Positions 53,047 to 63,790 are shown, counted from the first letter of the stretch. The stretch: DNA of 64,000 bases from Parashewanella curva (GCF_003675895.1 NZ_ML014766.1:18327-82326), one strand, 5' to 3'. Notes: generated by a model from the sequence alone, not told the origin. Made by a program: numbers and translations.

Positions 53047-53558
53047 CCTTCTAGTTGCAGCAAGGTTCGTTTAATCTCAACCCCATAAGCATAACCAGTT
53101 AACTGGCCGCTTTTGCCAATAATTCGGTGGCATGGAACAATAATCGCAATAGGGTTCGCACCATTTGCAGCTCCAACCGCCCTAACTGCTTTTGGTCGTT
53201 TTATGTGTTCGGCAATATCACTGTAACTCGCTGTTTCACCAAATGGTACTTTAAGTAATGCCTGCCAAACTTGCATTTGAAAATCAGTTCCATGGGGAGC
53301 AAGGGATAAGTCAAACTCATTTCTAAGGCCGTCAAAATACTCATTAAGCTGCACACTTGCATTTTCAATATGTTCGTCTGCCAATGCTCTTTGTGGCTCA
53401 TCACTCGATGCCAAATTTAATGACTGCTCATTTAGCTTTAAATGTGTCAGGCCATCTATATTTGCAGCTAGTAGCACCTTGCCTAACGAAAAATTAACAA
53501 GCTTCGACACAATCGGCTTCGCTGTGTCTTTTTCTTTTATGTTATGAAATTTCAACAT
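53040..53558 (-). CDS. ogt: Methylated-DNA-protein-cysteine methyltransferase
   Basis: This suicide enzyme removes alkyl groups from O6-alkylguanine and O4-alkylthymine. The 172-residue single-domain protein has the active-site PCHR at 142-145 (Cys143) in IIVPCHRIIGKSGQLTGYA, the winged-helix block FQMQVWQALLKVPFGETASYSDIA and AVRAVGAANGANP. No Ada-type N-terminal zinc domain is present, so it is Ogt-like and not Ada. It converges with and slightly overlaps the ankyrin gene, and is divergent from the ABC exporter. Confidence 0.95.
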   Translation of the reverse strand: MLKFHNIKEKDTAKPIVSKLVNFSLGKVLLAANIDGLTHLKLNEQSLNLASSDEPQRALADEHIENASVQLNEYFDGLRNEFDLSLAPHGTDFQMQVWQALLKVPFGETASYSDIAEHIKRPKAVRAVGAANGANPIAIIVPCHRIIGKSGQLTGYAYGVEIKRTLLQLEGH

Positions 53559-53640
53559 TTATTTGTTATCCCTAGTTGCCGATTTCTGAATCTACAGTAT
53601 GCTGAATCGTTTTTCGACTATTTTTAAATTTAGGATAAGT

Positions 53641-55470
53641 ATGTTCAAGCGATTTGAGTCATGGGTCGATCCTCTTCCCATTGAAGGCCACACGCAGCCA
53701 CCAAAAGGTATTTTCGCGTTTTGCCAGCACCACACTAAAGGCTATCGTACACAATTAGCCATCATGTCTGTACTGACAGCTCTACTAGCTATTTTAGAAG
53801 TGTCGTTATTTGGATTTATGGGTCAGTTGGTTGATTGGCTGGTAAATAAAAATCCAAATACCTTATTGCAAGAGGAAGGCATGAAACTACTCGGGATGAC
53901 GTTACTCACTCTGGTTGTCATTCCATCACTATCGCTCCTGCATGGACTTATCGTTTACCAAGGGCTAATGGGCAACTTCCCTATGTCGATTCGGTGGTCA
54001 TCTCACAAGCACCTGCTTAAACAAAGCATCAGTTTCTACCAGAGTGACTATGCTGGTCGTGTCGCCACTAAGGTTATGCAAACCTCTTTAGCGGTTCGTG
54101 AAACTGTAATGAAGTTATTGGACGTATTGGTTTATATTCTGGTGTACTTCACTTCGATGCTGGTAATGATTGCTTCAGCAGACTGGCGTTTAGTGTTACC
54201 TATGTTTGTTTGGTTAGGTTGTTATATAGGTATTCAATATTTATTGGTACCTAAATTAAAAAAAGTCTCGACTGAGCAAGCTGATGCACGTTCAACCATG
54301 ACAGGTCGTATCGTCGACAGTTATACCAACATCGCCACAGTAAAGTTGTTTGCTCATACCGACAACGAAGCCCAATACGCTAAAGACTCGATGGACGGGT
54401 TTCTAAAAACCGTTTACAAGCAGATGCGCTTAGTCACCAAAATAAATGTTGGGGTTCAAACCCTTAACTATGTGCTGGCATTCAGTATCGCAGCGCTTTC
54501 AATCTGGCTTTGGAAAGAATCCGCAATTACAGTAGGGGCTATTGCTATAGCGGTTAGCTTATCACTGCGACTCAATGGTATGTCTCAATGGATCATGTGG
54601 GAAATCAGTGCACTATTTGAGAATATTGGTACCGTTGCTGATGGCATGAAAACCTTATCTAAGCCCACAGAAGTGGTGGATATTCCGAATGCTCCAGCTT
54701 TAAAGGTTACCCAAGGGAAAATCGACTTTAGCCGAGTGCAATTTTATTATGACCAAGATAAACCAGTATTTGATGATTTAAATATCTCCATCAAGCCCGG
54801 TGAAAAAGTCGGATTAGTTGGGCGCTCAGGTGCAGGTAAATCATCACTGGTAAACCTTTTGTTGCGTTTTCATGATCTTAACGATGGCTCAATCAACATT
54901 GATCATACCGATATCAGTCAAGTTACCCAAGACTCTTTACGCGCCCAAATAGGCATGGTGACCCAAGATACCTCGCTTCTGCACAGAAGTATTCGAGAGA
55001 ACATTCTCTATGGCCGCCCTGATGCTACGGAAGAAGAGTTACTTGATGCCATCGATAAAGCACAGGCAGGCAGCTTTATTAAAGACTTATCGGATCATGA
55101 GGGCAATCATGGCCTTGATGCGTTAGTTGGTGAGCGTGGAGTGAAACTTTCTGGCGGGCAACGACAACGAATCGCTATTGCGCGAGTACTGCTTAAAAAC
55201 GCTCCAATTTTGGTACTTGATGAAGCTACATCTGCTCTCGACTCTGAAGTAGAAGCCGCTATTCAACAAAGCTTATATCAATTAATGGAGGGCAAGACAG
55301 TTATCGCTATTGCACATCGCCTTTCGACCATTGCAGCAATGGATCGATTGATCGTATTAGATGAAGGAAAAGTGGTTGAACAAGGCACACATTCAGAGCT
55401 TATCAAATCTGGTGGTATTTATGCGCAACTGTGGGCACATCAAACTGGTGGGTTCTTAGGGATAGATTAG
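53641..55470 (+). CDS. ABC exporter, membrane and ATPase domains in one chain
   Basis: ATG 53641 follows AGGATAAGT and gives 609 residues; an earlier ATG at 53599 has no ribosome site. The N-terminal part has six membrane helices (from about residue 38 to 330). The ATPase has Walker A GRSGAGKSS, the signature LSGGQRQRIAIARVL and Walker B ILVLDEATSALDSE. It works as a dimer, like MsbA or multidrug-type exporters. The substrate is not evident from neighbours. It is the last protein gene before the tRNA cluster. Confidence 0.93.
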   Translation: MFKRFESWVDPLPIEGHTQPPKGIFAFCQHHTKGYRTQLAIMSVLTALLAILEVSLFGFMGQLVDWLVNKNPNTLLQEEGMKLLGMTLLTLVVIPSLSLLHGLIVYQGLMGNFPMSIRWSSHKHLLKQSISFYQSDYAGRVATKVMQTSLAVRETVMKLLDVLVYILVYFTSMLVMIASADWRLVLPMFVWLGCYIGIQYLLVPKLKKVSTEQADARSTMTGRIVDSYTNIATVKLFAHTDNEAQYAKDSMDGFLKTVYKQMRLVTKINVGVQTLNYVLAFSIAALSIWLWKESAITVGAIAIAVSLSLRLNGMSQWIMWEISALFENIGTVADGMKTLSKPTEVVDIPNAPALKVTQGKIDFSRVQFYYDQDKPVFDDLNISIKPGEKVGLVGRSGAGKSSLVNLLLRFHDLNDGSINIDHTDISQVTQDSLRAQIGMVTQDTSLLHRSIRENILYGRPDATEEELLDAIDKAQAGSFIKDLSDHEGNHGLDALVGERGVKLSGGQRQRIAIARVLLKNAPILVLDEATSALDSEVEAAIQQSLYQLMEGKTVIAIAHRLSTIAAMDRLIVLDEGKVVEQGTHSELIKSGGIYAQLWAHQTGGFLGID

Positions 55471-55629
55471 TTAAGGATACCACAGTCGTGAGCACATGGA
55501 TGTGCGCTTCTGTTGACGTTCACGCAATTGCACTTTATCCAGTAAAAATTAGATAATCTTAGAAATAAAGATGATTAAATTAAAAAGAAGATTTAAAAAA
55601 GGGATAGATATAAGAATGGGTAAAAGTAA

Positions 55630-55721
55630 TGGCGGAGAAGGAGGGATTCGAACCCTCGATGGGAGATAAAGCCCATACTCCCTTAGCAGGGGAGCGCCTT
55701 CGGCCACTCGGCCACCTCTCC
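55630..55721 (-). tRNA. tRNA-Ser (anticodon GCU)
   Basis: On the minus strand it begins GGAGAGGTGGCCGAGTGG, has a long class II variable arm, anticodon loop CTGCTAA, TTCGAAT arm and an encoded CCA end; length 92. It reads AGC and AGU. It is the last tRNA transcribed in a six-gene cluster. Confidence 0.97.
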
Positions 55722-55739
55722 GTGGTACTTTTACTTTTA

Positions 55740-55816
55740 TGGTACGCGTGAGAGGATTCGAACCTCTGACCGCCTGGTTCGTAGCCAGGTACTCTATCCA
55801 GCTGAGCTACACGCGC
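55740..55816 (-). tRNA. tRNA-Arg (anticodon ACG)
   Basis: A 77-base tRNA starting GCGCGTGTAGCTCAGCTGG, anticodon loop CTACGAA (ACG, read as ICG for CGU, CGC and CGA), TTCGAAT arm and encoded CCA. This is one of four copies that appear identical by eye. Confidence 0.97.
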
Positions 55817-55839
55817 ATCGATTAAAAAGCAAGTAAATA

Positions 55840-55916
55840 TGGTACGCGTGAGAGGATTCGAACCTCTGACCGCCTGGTTCGTAGCCAGGTACTCTATCCA
55901 GCTGAGCTACACGCGC
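55840..55916 (-). tRNA. tRNA-Arg (anticodon ACG), second copy
   Basis: It has the same 77-base sequence as the other three tRNA-Arg genes in this cluster, and lies 23 bases from the copy at 55740-55816. Confidence 0.97.
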
Positions 55917-55955
55917 ATCGGTATTTACTAAATTAGACATAAACATGAAATTGAA

Positions 55956-56032
55956 TGGTACGCGTGAGAGGATTCGAACCTCTGACCGCCTGGTTCGTAG
56001 CCAGGTACTCTATCCAGCTGAGCTACACGCGC
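55956..56032 (-). tRNA. tRNA-Arg (anticodon ACG), third copy
   Basis: It has the same 77-base body as its neighbours. The spacer to the copy at 55840-55916 is 39 bases and differs from the other spacers. Confidence 0.97.
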
Positions 56033-56060
56033 GTCGACTTCAAGTTCATATTAGATTTGA

Positions 56061-56137
56061 TGGTACGCGTGAGAGGATTCGAACCTCTGACCGCCTGGTT
56101 CGTAGCCAGGTACTCTATCCAGCTGAGCTACACGCGC
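56061..56137 (-). tRNA. tRNA-Arg (anticodon ACG), fourth copy
   Basis: It has the same 77-base body with encoded CCA, and is the first of the four arginine genes in transcription order, after a tRNA-Ser. Confidence 0.97.
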
Positions 56138-56160
56138 ATCAAAAAAATCTAATAAGAAAA

Positions 56161-56252
56161 TGGCGGAGAAGGAGGGATTCGAACCCTCGATGGGAGATAA
56201 AGCCCATACTCCCTTAGCAGGGGAGCGCCTTCGGCCACTCGGCCACCTCTCC
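56161..56252 (-). tRNA. tRNA-Ser (anticodon GCU), second copy
   Basis: A 92-base copy that appears identical to the tRNA-Ser at 55630-55721. It is the promoter-proximal gene of the cluster, downstream of csrA. Confidence 0.97.
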
Positions 56253-56466
56253 GTTTTCTTGGCGCACATATTACTGTGTGAAGGAAATAAGTCAAACCCT
56301 TTTTATTTATGTCGATCTAACTGCCCTGTTTTTAATCACATTGTCGAAGGGTTATCCTATTCAGAAGTAAATTATGTAGGAAAAGTGCAAGTTTAGGTAG
56401 GCTTTGTTCAGAAACGCTGAGTTTTAATAAATAAAAGATAAACGTCATAAAGCCTAAAAAAGAAAA

Positions 56467-56484
56467 GCCAGCTAAAAAGCTGGC
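56467..56484 (-). terminator. Terminator of csrA
   Basis: GCCAGCT (56467-56473) pairs with AGCTGGC (56478-56484); on the minus strand it is followed by TTTTCTTTTTT. It lies 26 bases beyond the csrA stop. Confidence 0.85.
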
Positions 56485-56510
56485 CTTCAATAAACTGCAA
56501 ATCCCTACAA

Positions 56511-56711
56511 TCAGAAATTGCCGTTACTATCCTCTGATGAATTTTCTTTTTCAGACTGAATGCGTTGGTAGATTTCTTCACGGTGGACAGATACTTCTTT
56601 TGGTGCATTAACACCAATACGTACCTGATTACCTTTTACACCTAAAACTGTGACAGTGACTTCATCACCAATCATCAATGTTTCACCAACTCGACGAGTC
56701 AAAATCAGCAT
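56511..56711 (-). CDS. csrA: Carbon storage regulator CsrA
   Basis: This 66-residue dimeric RNA-binding regulator represses or stabilises mRNAs at GGA motifs. The N-terminal strand [15 protein letters not shown] and the RNA-contact residues Leu4 and Arg44 ([10 protein letters not shown]) are present. The C-terminal tail after residue 52 ([14 protein letters not shown]) is acidic and variable, as usual. It has its own terminator and lies between alaS and the tRNA cluster, as is common in gammaproteobacteria. Confidence 0.97.
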   Translation of the reverse strand: MLILTRRVGETLMIGDEVTVTVLGVKGNQVRIGVNAPKEVSVHREEIYQRIQSEKENSSEDSNGNF

Positions 56712-57205
56712 TCGATCGCTCCTATTTTTCCATTACAGCGTACATCCGGCACATCTCCGATTTCCGCCTATTATAAGGTCAGCTTGGTCTAAATTAATAG
56801 TATTCAATTGAGAAAACGTCATTAAATGGCGATTTGTGGCTATCAAATGAGTAATGCTTTACCCGAATGACTTTACCGTACAAGCAACTGATTAACTATC
56901 GAAATATGTTTATAAAATGTCGTCCTAAACCTAACACGTATATCTTGCATCCCCAAGATATCAGCTCAAGCATTATGATTTTCAGCAACTTTCTGTTCAG
57001 GTTCAGCACATAAGGCTGTATATGAACAAACGGTTCGCTGAGCTTTCATTAACCATCGAAGTCCTTTTTAACCCCTAGTCCCTCACTTGGTTCAGTAAGA
57101 TATAAGACCTGACTTCTAACGGCTTTCTTCTTAATTTTATATCTTCAAAAATAATGCGCCTTTAAAAGCGCATTATTTATTGTTTATAAGAAGCATTAAC
57201 AAAGG
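56712..57205. other. Gene-free stretch between alaS and csrA
   Basis: About 490 bases with no coding evidence on either strand. It contains the csrA promoter and leader on the low side and the alaS terminator (57150-57177) on the high side. As I recall, some Shewanella genomes carry an aspartokinase gene at this spot; none is present here and I see no remnant. A weak hairpin-like segment around 56990-57050 is not convincing. Confidence 0.5.
57150..57177 (-). terminator. Terminator of alaS
   Basis: AATAATGCGC (57150-57159) and GCGCATTATT (57168-57177) form a ten-pair stem around CTTTAAAA, just past the alaS stop; on the minus strand it is followed by TTTTTGAAG. Confidence 0.8.
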
Positions 57206-59830
57206 TTAAATCAAGCGTTCCTCTAACCAAGGTAATACCTTAGTTAGTGCGTTCTCTAGGTTTTCTGGTTGACTACCACCAGCTTGTGCCATGTCAGGGC
57301 GACCACCGCCTTTACCACCCACAAAGCCTGCAACCATACCTACAAGTTCACCCGCTTTAACTTTAGCGGTTAGGTCTTTGCTGACACCAGCGATAAGGTT
57401 AACCTTAGCATCGCCAGCAATCCCTAATACAACCACACCTGTACCTAGTTTGGTTTTTAGTTGATCTTGAAGATCACGAAGCGATTTTGCATCTACACCT
57501 TCAAGTTTTTTCACTAATACTTTAATACCGTTCACTTCGACGGTTTCATTGACTAAATCAGCACTTGCCGCTGATGCCAACTTAGCTTTAAGTTGTGCTA
57601 CTTCTTTTTCAAGTAACTTGGCTTTATCAAGCTGTGCTTGAAGCTTTGCAACCAGTGCATTCGGTTCAGCTTTCAACAGAGAAGCCGCTGAAGATAGCGC
57701 TTGCTGTTGAGCATTCACCAACTCAACTGCCGCAGCTCCAGTTACCGCTTCAATACGACGAACACCAGCTGCAATGCCTGCTTCTTGAGTGATTTTGAAT
57801 AAACCAATATCACCCGTGCGACCTACATGAGTACCACCACAAAGCTCGATAGAGAAATCGCCCATGGTGACAACACGAACTTCCGCATCATATTTCTCAC
57901 CAAACAGAGCCATAGCGCCTTTTTCTTTCGCCGCATCAATATCCATCACTTCTGCTTTAAGCTCATGGTTACGACGAATTTGTTGGTTTACTAAGTTTTC
58001 AACTTCAACCAACTCTTCCACTTTTACGGCTTCAAAGTGAGAAAAGTCAAAACGCAGCTTGTCAGGGTCAACCAATGAACCTTTCTGAGTAACATGCGTA
58101 CCTAACACTTGTCGAAGTGCAGCGTGCAATAAGTGAGTTACGCTATGGTTCAATTGAGTACGATGACGACGTTGCTTATTAACTTGAGCCGAAACGCTAC
58201 CCCCAGCTTTTAGTGAGCCAGAAACAAGTTTACCAATATGACCAAATGCTTGACCGTATTTCTGAGTATCTTTTACTTCAAACTCAAAACCTTCGCCAGT
58301 TAAGATACCGCTATCACCTACTTGACCACCCGATTCAGCGTAAAATGGAGTTTGCTCTAGTACGATAATGGCTTCATCACCAGCAGATAATTCAGAAACT
58401 TCCTCACCTTCTTTAAGCAACTTGATAACACTACTGTTATCAGCCAGTAGTTCATACCCTGTAAAGTCGGTAGTTTCTTCAAGCGTGATTGCTGATGAAT
58501 ACTCTGCACTGAACTGCCCTGCCGCTTGAGCACGTGCTTTTTGTTTCGCCATTTCAGCTTCAAAGCCTGCTTCATCAACGTCGATTTCACGCTCTCGACA
58601 AACATCAGCAGTTAAATCAACAGGGAAACCGTAAGTATCATATAGCTTGAACAAGGTTTCGCCATCTAAGATCTTACCGTCAAGCCCATTAAGCGCCGCA
58701 TCAAGAATATTCAAACCACGCTCAAGAGTACGGGCAAACTGCTCTTCTTCTGCTTTAAGTGCCTTCTCTACTATAGCTTGAACTTCTTTAAGGCCATTTG
58801 CTGCATCGCCCATTACTTCAATTAACGTTGGTACTAACTTGTAGAAGAAAGTATCCGTTGCGCCAAGTTTGTTACCGTGACGAACCGCACGACGAATGAT
58901 CCGACGTAAAACATAGCCACGACCTTCGTTTGATGGCATTACACCGTCAGCAATTAGGAAAGCACATGAACGAATGTGGTCAGCGATAACTCGTAGTGAT
59001 TTATTTTCTAAATCTTTAGCACTTGTTAGTTCAGCGGCTTTAGCAATCAATTTTTGGAAAATGTCGATATCATAGTTTGAGTGACCACCCTGCAAAATGG
59101 CAGCAATACGCTCAATTCCCATACCTGTATCTACAGATGGCTTTGGCAAAGGCTCCATAGTACCGTCTGGCTGACGGTTGTATTGCATAAATACTAGGTT
59201 CCAGATCTCGATAAAGCGATCACCGTCCTCTTCAGGAGTACCAGGGCGTCCACCCCAAATGTGCTCACCGTGATCATAAAAGATCTCAGTACAAGGGCCA
59301 CAAGGACCAGTGTCCCCCATTTGCCAGAAGTTATCTGAAGCGTATTGAGCACCTTTGTTATCACCAATTCGAATAATGCTATCTTCAGGTACGCCAACTT
59401 TGTCACGCCAAATGCTGAATGCTTCATCATCGGTTTCATAAACCGTTACGCACAGTTTTTCTTTTGGCAGCTTTAACTCTTCAGTTAAAAACGTCCAAGC
59501 AAAATTAATGGCATCTTCTTTAAAGTAATCACCAAAGCTGAAGTTACCCAGCATTTCAAAAAAGGTATGATGACGAGCGGTATAACCAACGTTATCCAAA
59601 TCGTTGTGCTTACCACCAGCACGCACACATCGCTGTGATGTGGTTGCTCGAGTATAAGAACGCTTCTCTTGTCCTAAAAATAAATCTTTGAACTGGTTCA
59701 TACCAGCATTGGTGAACAATAAGGTTGGATCATTGTGCGGAACCAGCGAACTGCTATCGACAATTTGGTGACCATTGCGACCAAAAAACTCTAAAAACGC
59801 GGTTCGAAGCACGGCAGTGGTTTGATACAT
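57206..59830 (-). CDS. alaS: Alanyl-tRNA synthetase
   Basis: The 874-residue protein is full length for the bacterial family. It has the N-terminal class II catalytic core ([34 protein letters not shown], of which the [12 protein letters not shown] part is diagnostic), the [28 protein letters not shown] motif (key part [10 protein letters not shown]), the editing domain HxxxH ([12 protein letters not shown]) and CGGTH ([12 protein letters not shown]), and a C-terminal DHHA1 domain with [18 protein letters not shown]. The start has a Shine-Dalgarno-like AGGACGAG. It charges tRNA-Ala and edits Ser- and Gly-tRNA. Confidence 0.98.
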   Translation of the reverse strand: MYQTTAVLRTAFLEFFGRNGHQIVDSSSLVPHNDPTLLFTNAGMNQFKDLFLGQEKRSYTRATTSQRCVRAGGKHNDLDNVGYTARHHTFFEMLGNFSFGDYFKEDAINFAWTFLTEELKLPKEKLCVTVYETDDEAFSIWRDKVGVPEDSIIRIGDNKGAQYASDNFWQMGDTGPCGPCTEIFYDHGEHIWGGRPGTPEEDGDRFIEIWNLVFMQYNRQPDGTMEPLPKPSVDTGMGIERIAAILQGGHSNYDIDIFQKLIAKAAELTSAKDLENKSLRVIADHIRSCAFLIADGVMPSNEGRGYVLRRIIRRAVRHGNKLGATDTFFYKLVPTLIEVMGDAANGLKEVQAIVEKALKAEEEQFARTLERGLNILDAALNGLDGKILDGETLFKLYDTYGFPVDLTADVCREREIDVDEAGFEAEMAKQKARAQAAGQFSAEYSSAITLEETTDFTGYELLADNSSVIKLLKEGEEVSELSAGDEAIIVLEQTPFYAESGGQVGDSGILTGEGFEFEVKDTQKYGQAFGHIGKLVSGSLKAGGSVSAQVNKQRRHRTQLNHSVTHLLHAALRQVLGTHVTQKGSLVDPDKLRFDFSHFEAVKVEELVEVENLVNQQIRRNHELKAEVMDIDAAKEKGAMALFGEKYDAEVRVVTMGDFSIELCGGTHVGRTGDIGLFKITQEAGIAAGVRRIEAVTGAAAVELVNAQQQALSSAASLLKAEPNALVAKLQAQLDKAKLLEKEVAQLKAKLASAASADLVNETVEVNGIKVLVKKLEGVDAKSLRDLQDQLKTKLGTGVVVLGIAGDAKVNLIAGVSKDLTAKVKAGELVGMVAGFVGGKGGGRPDMAQAGGSQPENLENALTKVLPWLEERLI

Positions 59831-60067
59831 GAACTCGTCCTGAAATTGGAAAGATTAATTATCAAGCATGAATTGTCTTGATATTACTCGCATACAAAAT
59901 GCGGAGATTATATACCTATGAGCAACAAAACACCTACTACAAAATATTTAAAACGTCAGATTTTTAACGATAGCTTTCAGTTACGCTTAAAATAAACAAA
60001 AATTCACTCATGAAAACGAGTTTCTGTCAGTATATTGTTGTAATAACCCCCTTAATTTTGAAGATAA

Positions 60068-61876
60068 ATGATAAAAGAAGCCTCTTCTACTTCGGTGGCT
60101 CAGAACAATTTTTTATCCACAACTTCAGCACCGCTCTCTCCTAAAAAAGGCTCAACTCCTGATTGGCAAATACAAAGTCGCCTAAACGATTTGTTTGTCG
60201 CGCCCAAAGCATTACAGCAAGACGAAAGATACATAACCGCAGTGCAAAATCTAGAACGCTGGTTTGATGATATTGTTATTGCTCAAGCGTGTGACTACGA
60301 ATCTGAATTTCAGCAATGTATAACAAGCTGTAATGTCAAAAATGATGTATTCAATACTAGCAGTTCAACATTAAATCGATTGTTAGCTTTTGAAGTCAAA
60401 TCTCAAAACGCAAAAGTCGTATCCGAGATTTTTGTTCAATATTATTCAAACTCACAAACAGAAGGTCACTGGAGTAAAAGTTGGACTACTTATAATGATC
60501 CTGAAATAGCCATCATCATCGCTTTTGACATTATCTTACTACTAGCGATTTACAAACCCGCCACGGTTTACTCAAAATTAATGTCCGCCAAGCATGCTTA
60601 CAGCTCTGTAGTTGTTAATAGAGAAAAACTGTTAGATAGCAATGAGCATGTAATCAAGCTAAATAAGGCTACTATTGTCCCCTATTGTGTATTATTTTGG
60701 CTTCATCAAGTTCCGACTAAGCCTTCAAGTCATAAATTCACAGATCTCACACCTGATGGTAAAGCCTTCATCAATACCTATGTCATAAAAAGATGTTTAC
60801 TTACATCCGATAAGCCTATACATGGATGTCAGCCGATAGATACCAAGCTGATAAGAAATGGTGAGGAGTTTGAATATTATCCACCAAACAGGCAATCAAA
60901 AAGAATGATGGATTTTCAAAAATTAATGCTATTAAATCAGTGGAGAGATACCATCAAAAGCAAATTACTTTCATTAAATATACCTCTTACTCATTGCACA
61001 TTTGATTTAGACGAAAAATCTCAGACTCTTAACTATCAAATCGGGTCATGGCATGCGAAATTATTTTTTGATGGCTGGCTCAATTACACTCTACCTGAAG
61101 TCAACGTATCGCCTTACCGAATTGGTGAAACAGTTAAAATAGGCGATATTGAAATGTCGATGTCAGCGATGTTATCTACCTTTATAACCGACTTAGCTCG
61201 GCAATTTGGACTCAGAGCAAGCTCAGGACATAAACATATCGATTTGAGCCAAGCCGCAGGTTATAACCCTGAATTCCTGTTCCGATTATTGGTTGATGTT
61301 GAGAACAATGCATGGTTGACACAATGCTTTGACACTGCCGAATACACTCATAAAACAAAGAAATATTTAATACAAGAGCCTGACTCAAACATTGCTGAAT
61401 TTCAGGGATTATTAACAGTATTCAATGAGTTGCTAAAAGCAGGATATAGAAGAAAAAGCAAAGGTGATTTTGCTGATAATGCAATTGTGTTACAACTCTT
61501 AGATTTGGCTTGGGGAGTAGCACCTAATGACGATAAATATAGACCACTAAAAATCCCTGTTAACTTAGGACAAAAATATAAGCAACAAATTGCAGCAGCT
61601 GAACAGGGCTTAGTTGTTTCGCATCCTAACTCCACAATTGAATTTCGTATTTTTAATTGCGCTAGAAATGGCCAAGAAGCGATCAAAATTTCTAAACTTA
61701 TTTCAGCTTGGATAAGCAAAATAGCTCAAGAGCAAAAGCAGACAACTCCAATTCACTACCGTCCAATCAACCCTAAGGTTCCGATTGAGCAGGCCAAACT
61801 CAAGCTCATGTTTGATGACTTCATTAAAAGCTTAGGGTTAGAGCCAGAAGAATATCGTGAGTTATTATGGATATGA
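60068..61876 (+). CDS. Amidoligase-like protein, first tandem paralogue
   Basis: This 602-residue protein has no recognised name. Its C-terminal half has a set of motifs that resembles the amidoligase (glutamine-synthetase-like COOH-NH2 ligase) fold: LPEVNVSPY (342-350), SSGHKHIDLS (385-394) in the place of the family's SGxHVHV block, and TIEFRIFNCARNGQEA (523-538) like its EFRxxN strand. The N-terminal half contains a hydrophobic segment near 148-162 (AIIIAFDIILLLAIY) and is unassigned. The downstream gene is a clear paralogue with the same motifs. If the fold is right, it forms amide bonds on peptides or proteins. This assignment is inference from motif pattern. Confidence 0.6.
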   Translation: MIKEASSTSVAQNNFLSTTSAPLSPKKGSTPDWQIQSRLNDLFVAPKALQQDERYITAVQNLERWFDDIVIAQACDYESEFQQCITSCNVKNDVFNTSSSTLNRLLAFEVKSQNAKVVSEIFVQYYSNSQTEGHWSKSWTTYNDPEIAIIIAFDIILLLAIYKPATVYSKLMSAKHAYSSVVVNREKLLDSNEHVIKLNKATIVPYCVLFWLHQVPTKPSSHKFTDLTPDGKAFINTYVIKRCLLTSDKPIHGCQPIDTKLIRNGEEFEYYPPNRQSKRMMDFQKLMLLNQWRDTIKSKLLSLNIPLTHCTFDLDEKSQTLNYQIGSWHAKLFFDGWLNYTLPEVNVSPYRIGETVKIGDIEMSMSAMLSTFITDLARQFGLRASSGHKHIDLSQAAGYNPEFLFRLLVDVENNAWLTQCFDTAEYTHKTKKYLIQEPDSNIAEFQGLLTVFNELLKAGYRRKSKGDFADNAIVLQLLDLAWGVAPNDDKYRPLKIPVNLGQKYKQQIAAAEQGLVVSHPNSTIEFRIFNCARNGQEAIKISKLISAWISKIAQEQKQTTPIHYRPINPKVPIEQAKLKLMFDDFIKSLGLEPEEYRELLWI

Positions 61877-61999
61877 TTTTTCAATGTTACTCAACAGAGA
61901 GCAATCTCCCCAATTACACAGATGAATAAAATTTAACCATTACATGTATCTGATCTCTGTATATTTCCAGATGTCAAAATTGAATATCACTAAGTAAAA

Positions 62000-63790
62000 A
62001 TGATCTCATCAACATGTATAACCGAAATAACTTGTGCTCACAGTTCACCACTCCCAACTTCATCTTCAGTTTCAGCAAAACCAACTCAAGATCACTTAAT
62101 TCTTAGTAAGTTAGATGATCTGTTAATGAGGTCGGAACTTTTACAAAATGAAGCAAAATGTATTGAAGCGATAAAAGCACTAGAGATATGGTTTGATAAT
62201 ATTGCCACCATTCCGCAGCATCAATCTGACTTTAGTAGAATTCTCGTAGAGTCAGATTTAAAAGAAGGCGACTTCGATGTCGGGAACAGCTCACTAGGTC
62301 ATTCTATGGCAGTTGATGTTAAGCCTCATCATGCAAAAGAAGTCTCTGAGCTATTCTACAATTATTTTAAGAACTCAACCTGTTATTGGGAGCATAAATG
62401 GAACATATGTAACCACTTCTCTAGAGCCATTATTATTGCTATTGATATTATTTTGCTCTTAACTTTATTCGACTCTTCAACTGTATATGCAAAACTAATG
62501 TCAGCCGAAAAGGCATACACGTCACTCGTCAGCAATAGATTAAATTGCGTTGAGGTCTGTAACCACGAAGTAGCGCTCAACCTCTCGACATTATTACCAC
62601 ATAATTTATCGCTATTATCACGTTTGAACTCTCACCTTATTGAGAGCAATTTCTCTTGCACCTCTTTTGCTTTTGATGAGTGTGACACCAAATTTATCAA
62701 TGCCTATCTAATAAAGCGATATTTACTTACGCATTCTCATAACGAAAATCCATGTCAAAATATAAAGTTAGAACTAGTAAAAAATGGTGAAGAGTTTGAA
62801 TACTACTTCCCCGAAAGCCAACCTCGTTTCCTGACAAAAAAAGCAAAACTTGCATTGCTTCATCGTTGGCGAACTGCCATTCAAGATAAACTGACATTGC
62901 ACAGCATTAATCGAGCTCATTGTAAGATTGTTTTAGATGAACAAAAACTTTCACTTACTTATCAAATAGGTGCTTGGCAAGCTTCATTGTTCTTTGATAA
63001 CTGGCATAAACACACCCTCCCTGAAGTTAACGTGTCACCATACAAACTTGGTCAACTCGTCAAACTAAAAGGTCATAAAATATCTATTGAAAATCTATTT
63101 TCTTGGTTTATTACAGAAATAGCACAAACGCTAGGATTAAAGGCGAGTTCAGGGCATAAGCATATAGACCTAACAAAGGCAGTCGGTTACAACCCAGAAT
63201 TTTATTTCAGACTACTTGTTGATGTAGAAAACAAAGCTTGGTTGACTCAATGCTTTAAAACAGAAGAATTCTCAGCCGATACTTGGAAATACTTGGCACA
63301 GGACCCATCCGTTAATCTAAATATTTTACTAGGTTTGTTAGACGCATTTAATGAACTATTACTTGCTGGCTATACAGGGAAAAGCGTTGGCTCCTTTTCC
63401 GATAATAAAGAGGTTTTACAACTATTCGATTTAGCTTGGGGAGTTGGTAATTACTTTGTAAAATATCGGCCAGTAAAAATACCAGCCGAGTTTGGCTTTG
63501 ATTATGGAACACAGGTTGCTGATGCTGAAAAGGGACACATAGTCTCTCACCCTAAAACTACTATTGAATTTCGTTTTTTCAACTGCGCAAGGACAGGACA
63601 AGAAGCAATAAAACTTTCCAAAATGATCTTGGCATGGATAGCTAAAATTTCAAAAGAGCAAAAAAATGCTACCCCCTTGCTTTACGACCCCATTGATCCT
63701 TCAATTCCCATCGAGCACGTTAAATTAAAGCGAATGTTCGATGAGTTTATTGTAACCGTCTGCCAAACAGCACCTGTCTTAGTTAATTAA
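62000..63790 (+). CDS. Amidoligase-like protein, second tandem paralogue
   Basis: The 596-residue paralogue of the previous gene aligns along its whole length. Shared motifs are PEVNVSPYKLG (341-351), SSGHKHIDLTKAVGYNPEF (383-401) and TIEFRFFNCARTGQEAIKLSK, as well as the hydrophobic segment at 143-157 (AIIIAIDIILLLTLF). The two N-terminal 60 residues differ more than the rest, and this copy has a longer insertion around 190-225. It begins 123 bases after the first gene, with no terminator between them, and could share its promoter. The strong conservation of the three putative ligand motifs suggests both are active enzymes. Confidence 0.6.
   Translation: MISSTCITEITCAHSSPLPTSSSVSAKPTQDHLILSKLDDLLMRSELLQNEAKCIEAIKALEIWFDNIATIPQHQSDFSRILVESDLKEGDFDVGNSSLGHSMAVDVKPHHAKEVSELFYNYFKNSTCYWEHKWNICNHFSRAIIIAIDIILLLTLFDSSTVYAKLMSAEKAYTSLVSNRLNCVEVCNHEVALNLSTLLPHNLSLLSRLNSHLIESNFSCTSFAFDECDTKFINAYLIKRYLLTHSHNENPCQNIKLELVKNGEEFEYYFPESQPRFLTKKAKLALLHRWRTAIQDKLTLHSINRAHCKIVLDEQKLSLTYQIGAWQASLFFDNWHKHTLPEVNVSPYKLGQLVKLKGHKISIENLFSWFITEIAQTLGLKASSGHKHIDLTKAVGYNPEFYFRLLVDVENKAWLTQCFKTEEFSADTWKYLAQDPSVNLNILLGLLDAFNELLLAGYTGKSVGSFSDNKEVLQLFDLAWGVGNYFVKYRPVKIPAEFGFDYGTQVADAEKGHIVSHPKTTIEFRFFNCARTGQEAIKLSKMILAWIAKISKEQKNATPLLYDPIDPSIPIEHVKLKRMFDEFIVTVCQTAPVLVN

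Noticed and set aside
55945..56396. Several open frames with repeated RERIRTSDRLVRSQ-type peptides
   Set aside because: These are artefacts of reading through the repeated tRNA-Arg and tRNA-Ser genes.
56990..57050. Possible small RNA or element between alaS and csrA
   Set aside because: Inverted words are short and imperfect and there is no terminator or promoter pattern tied to them.
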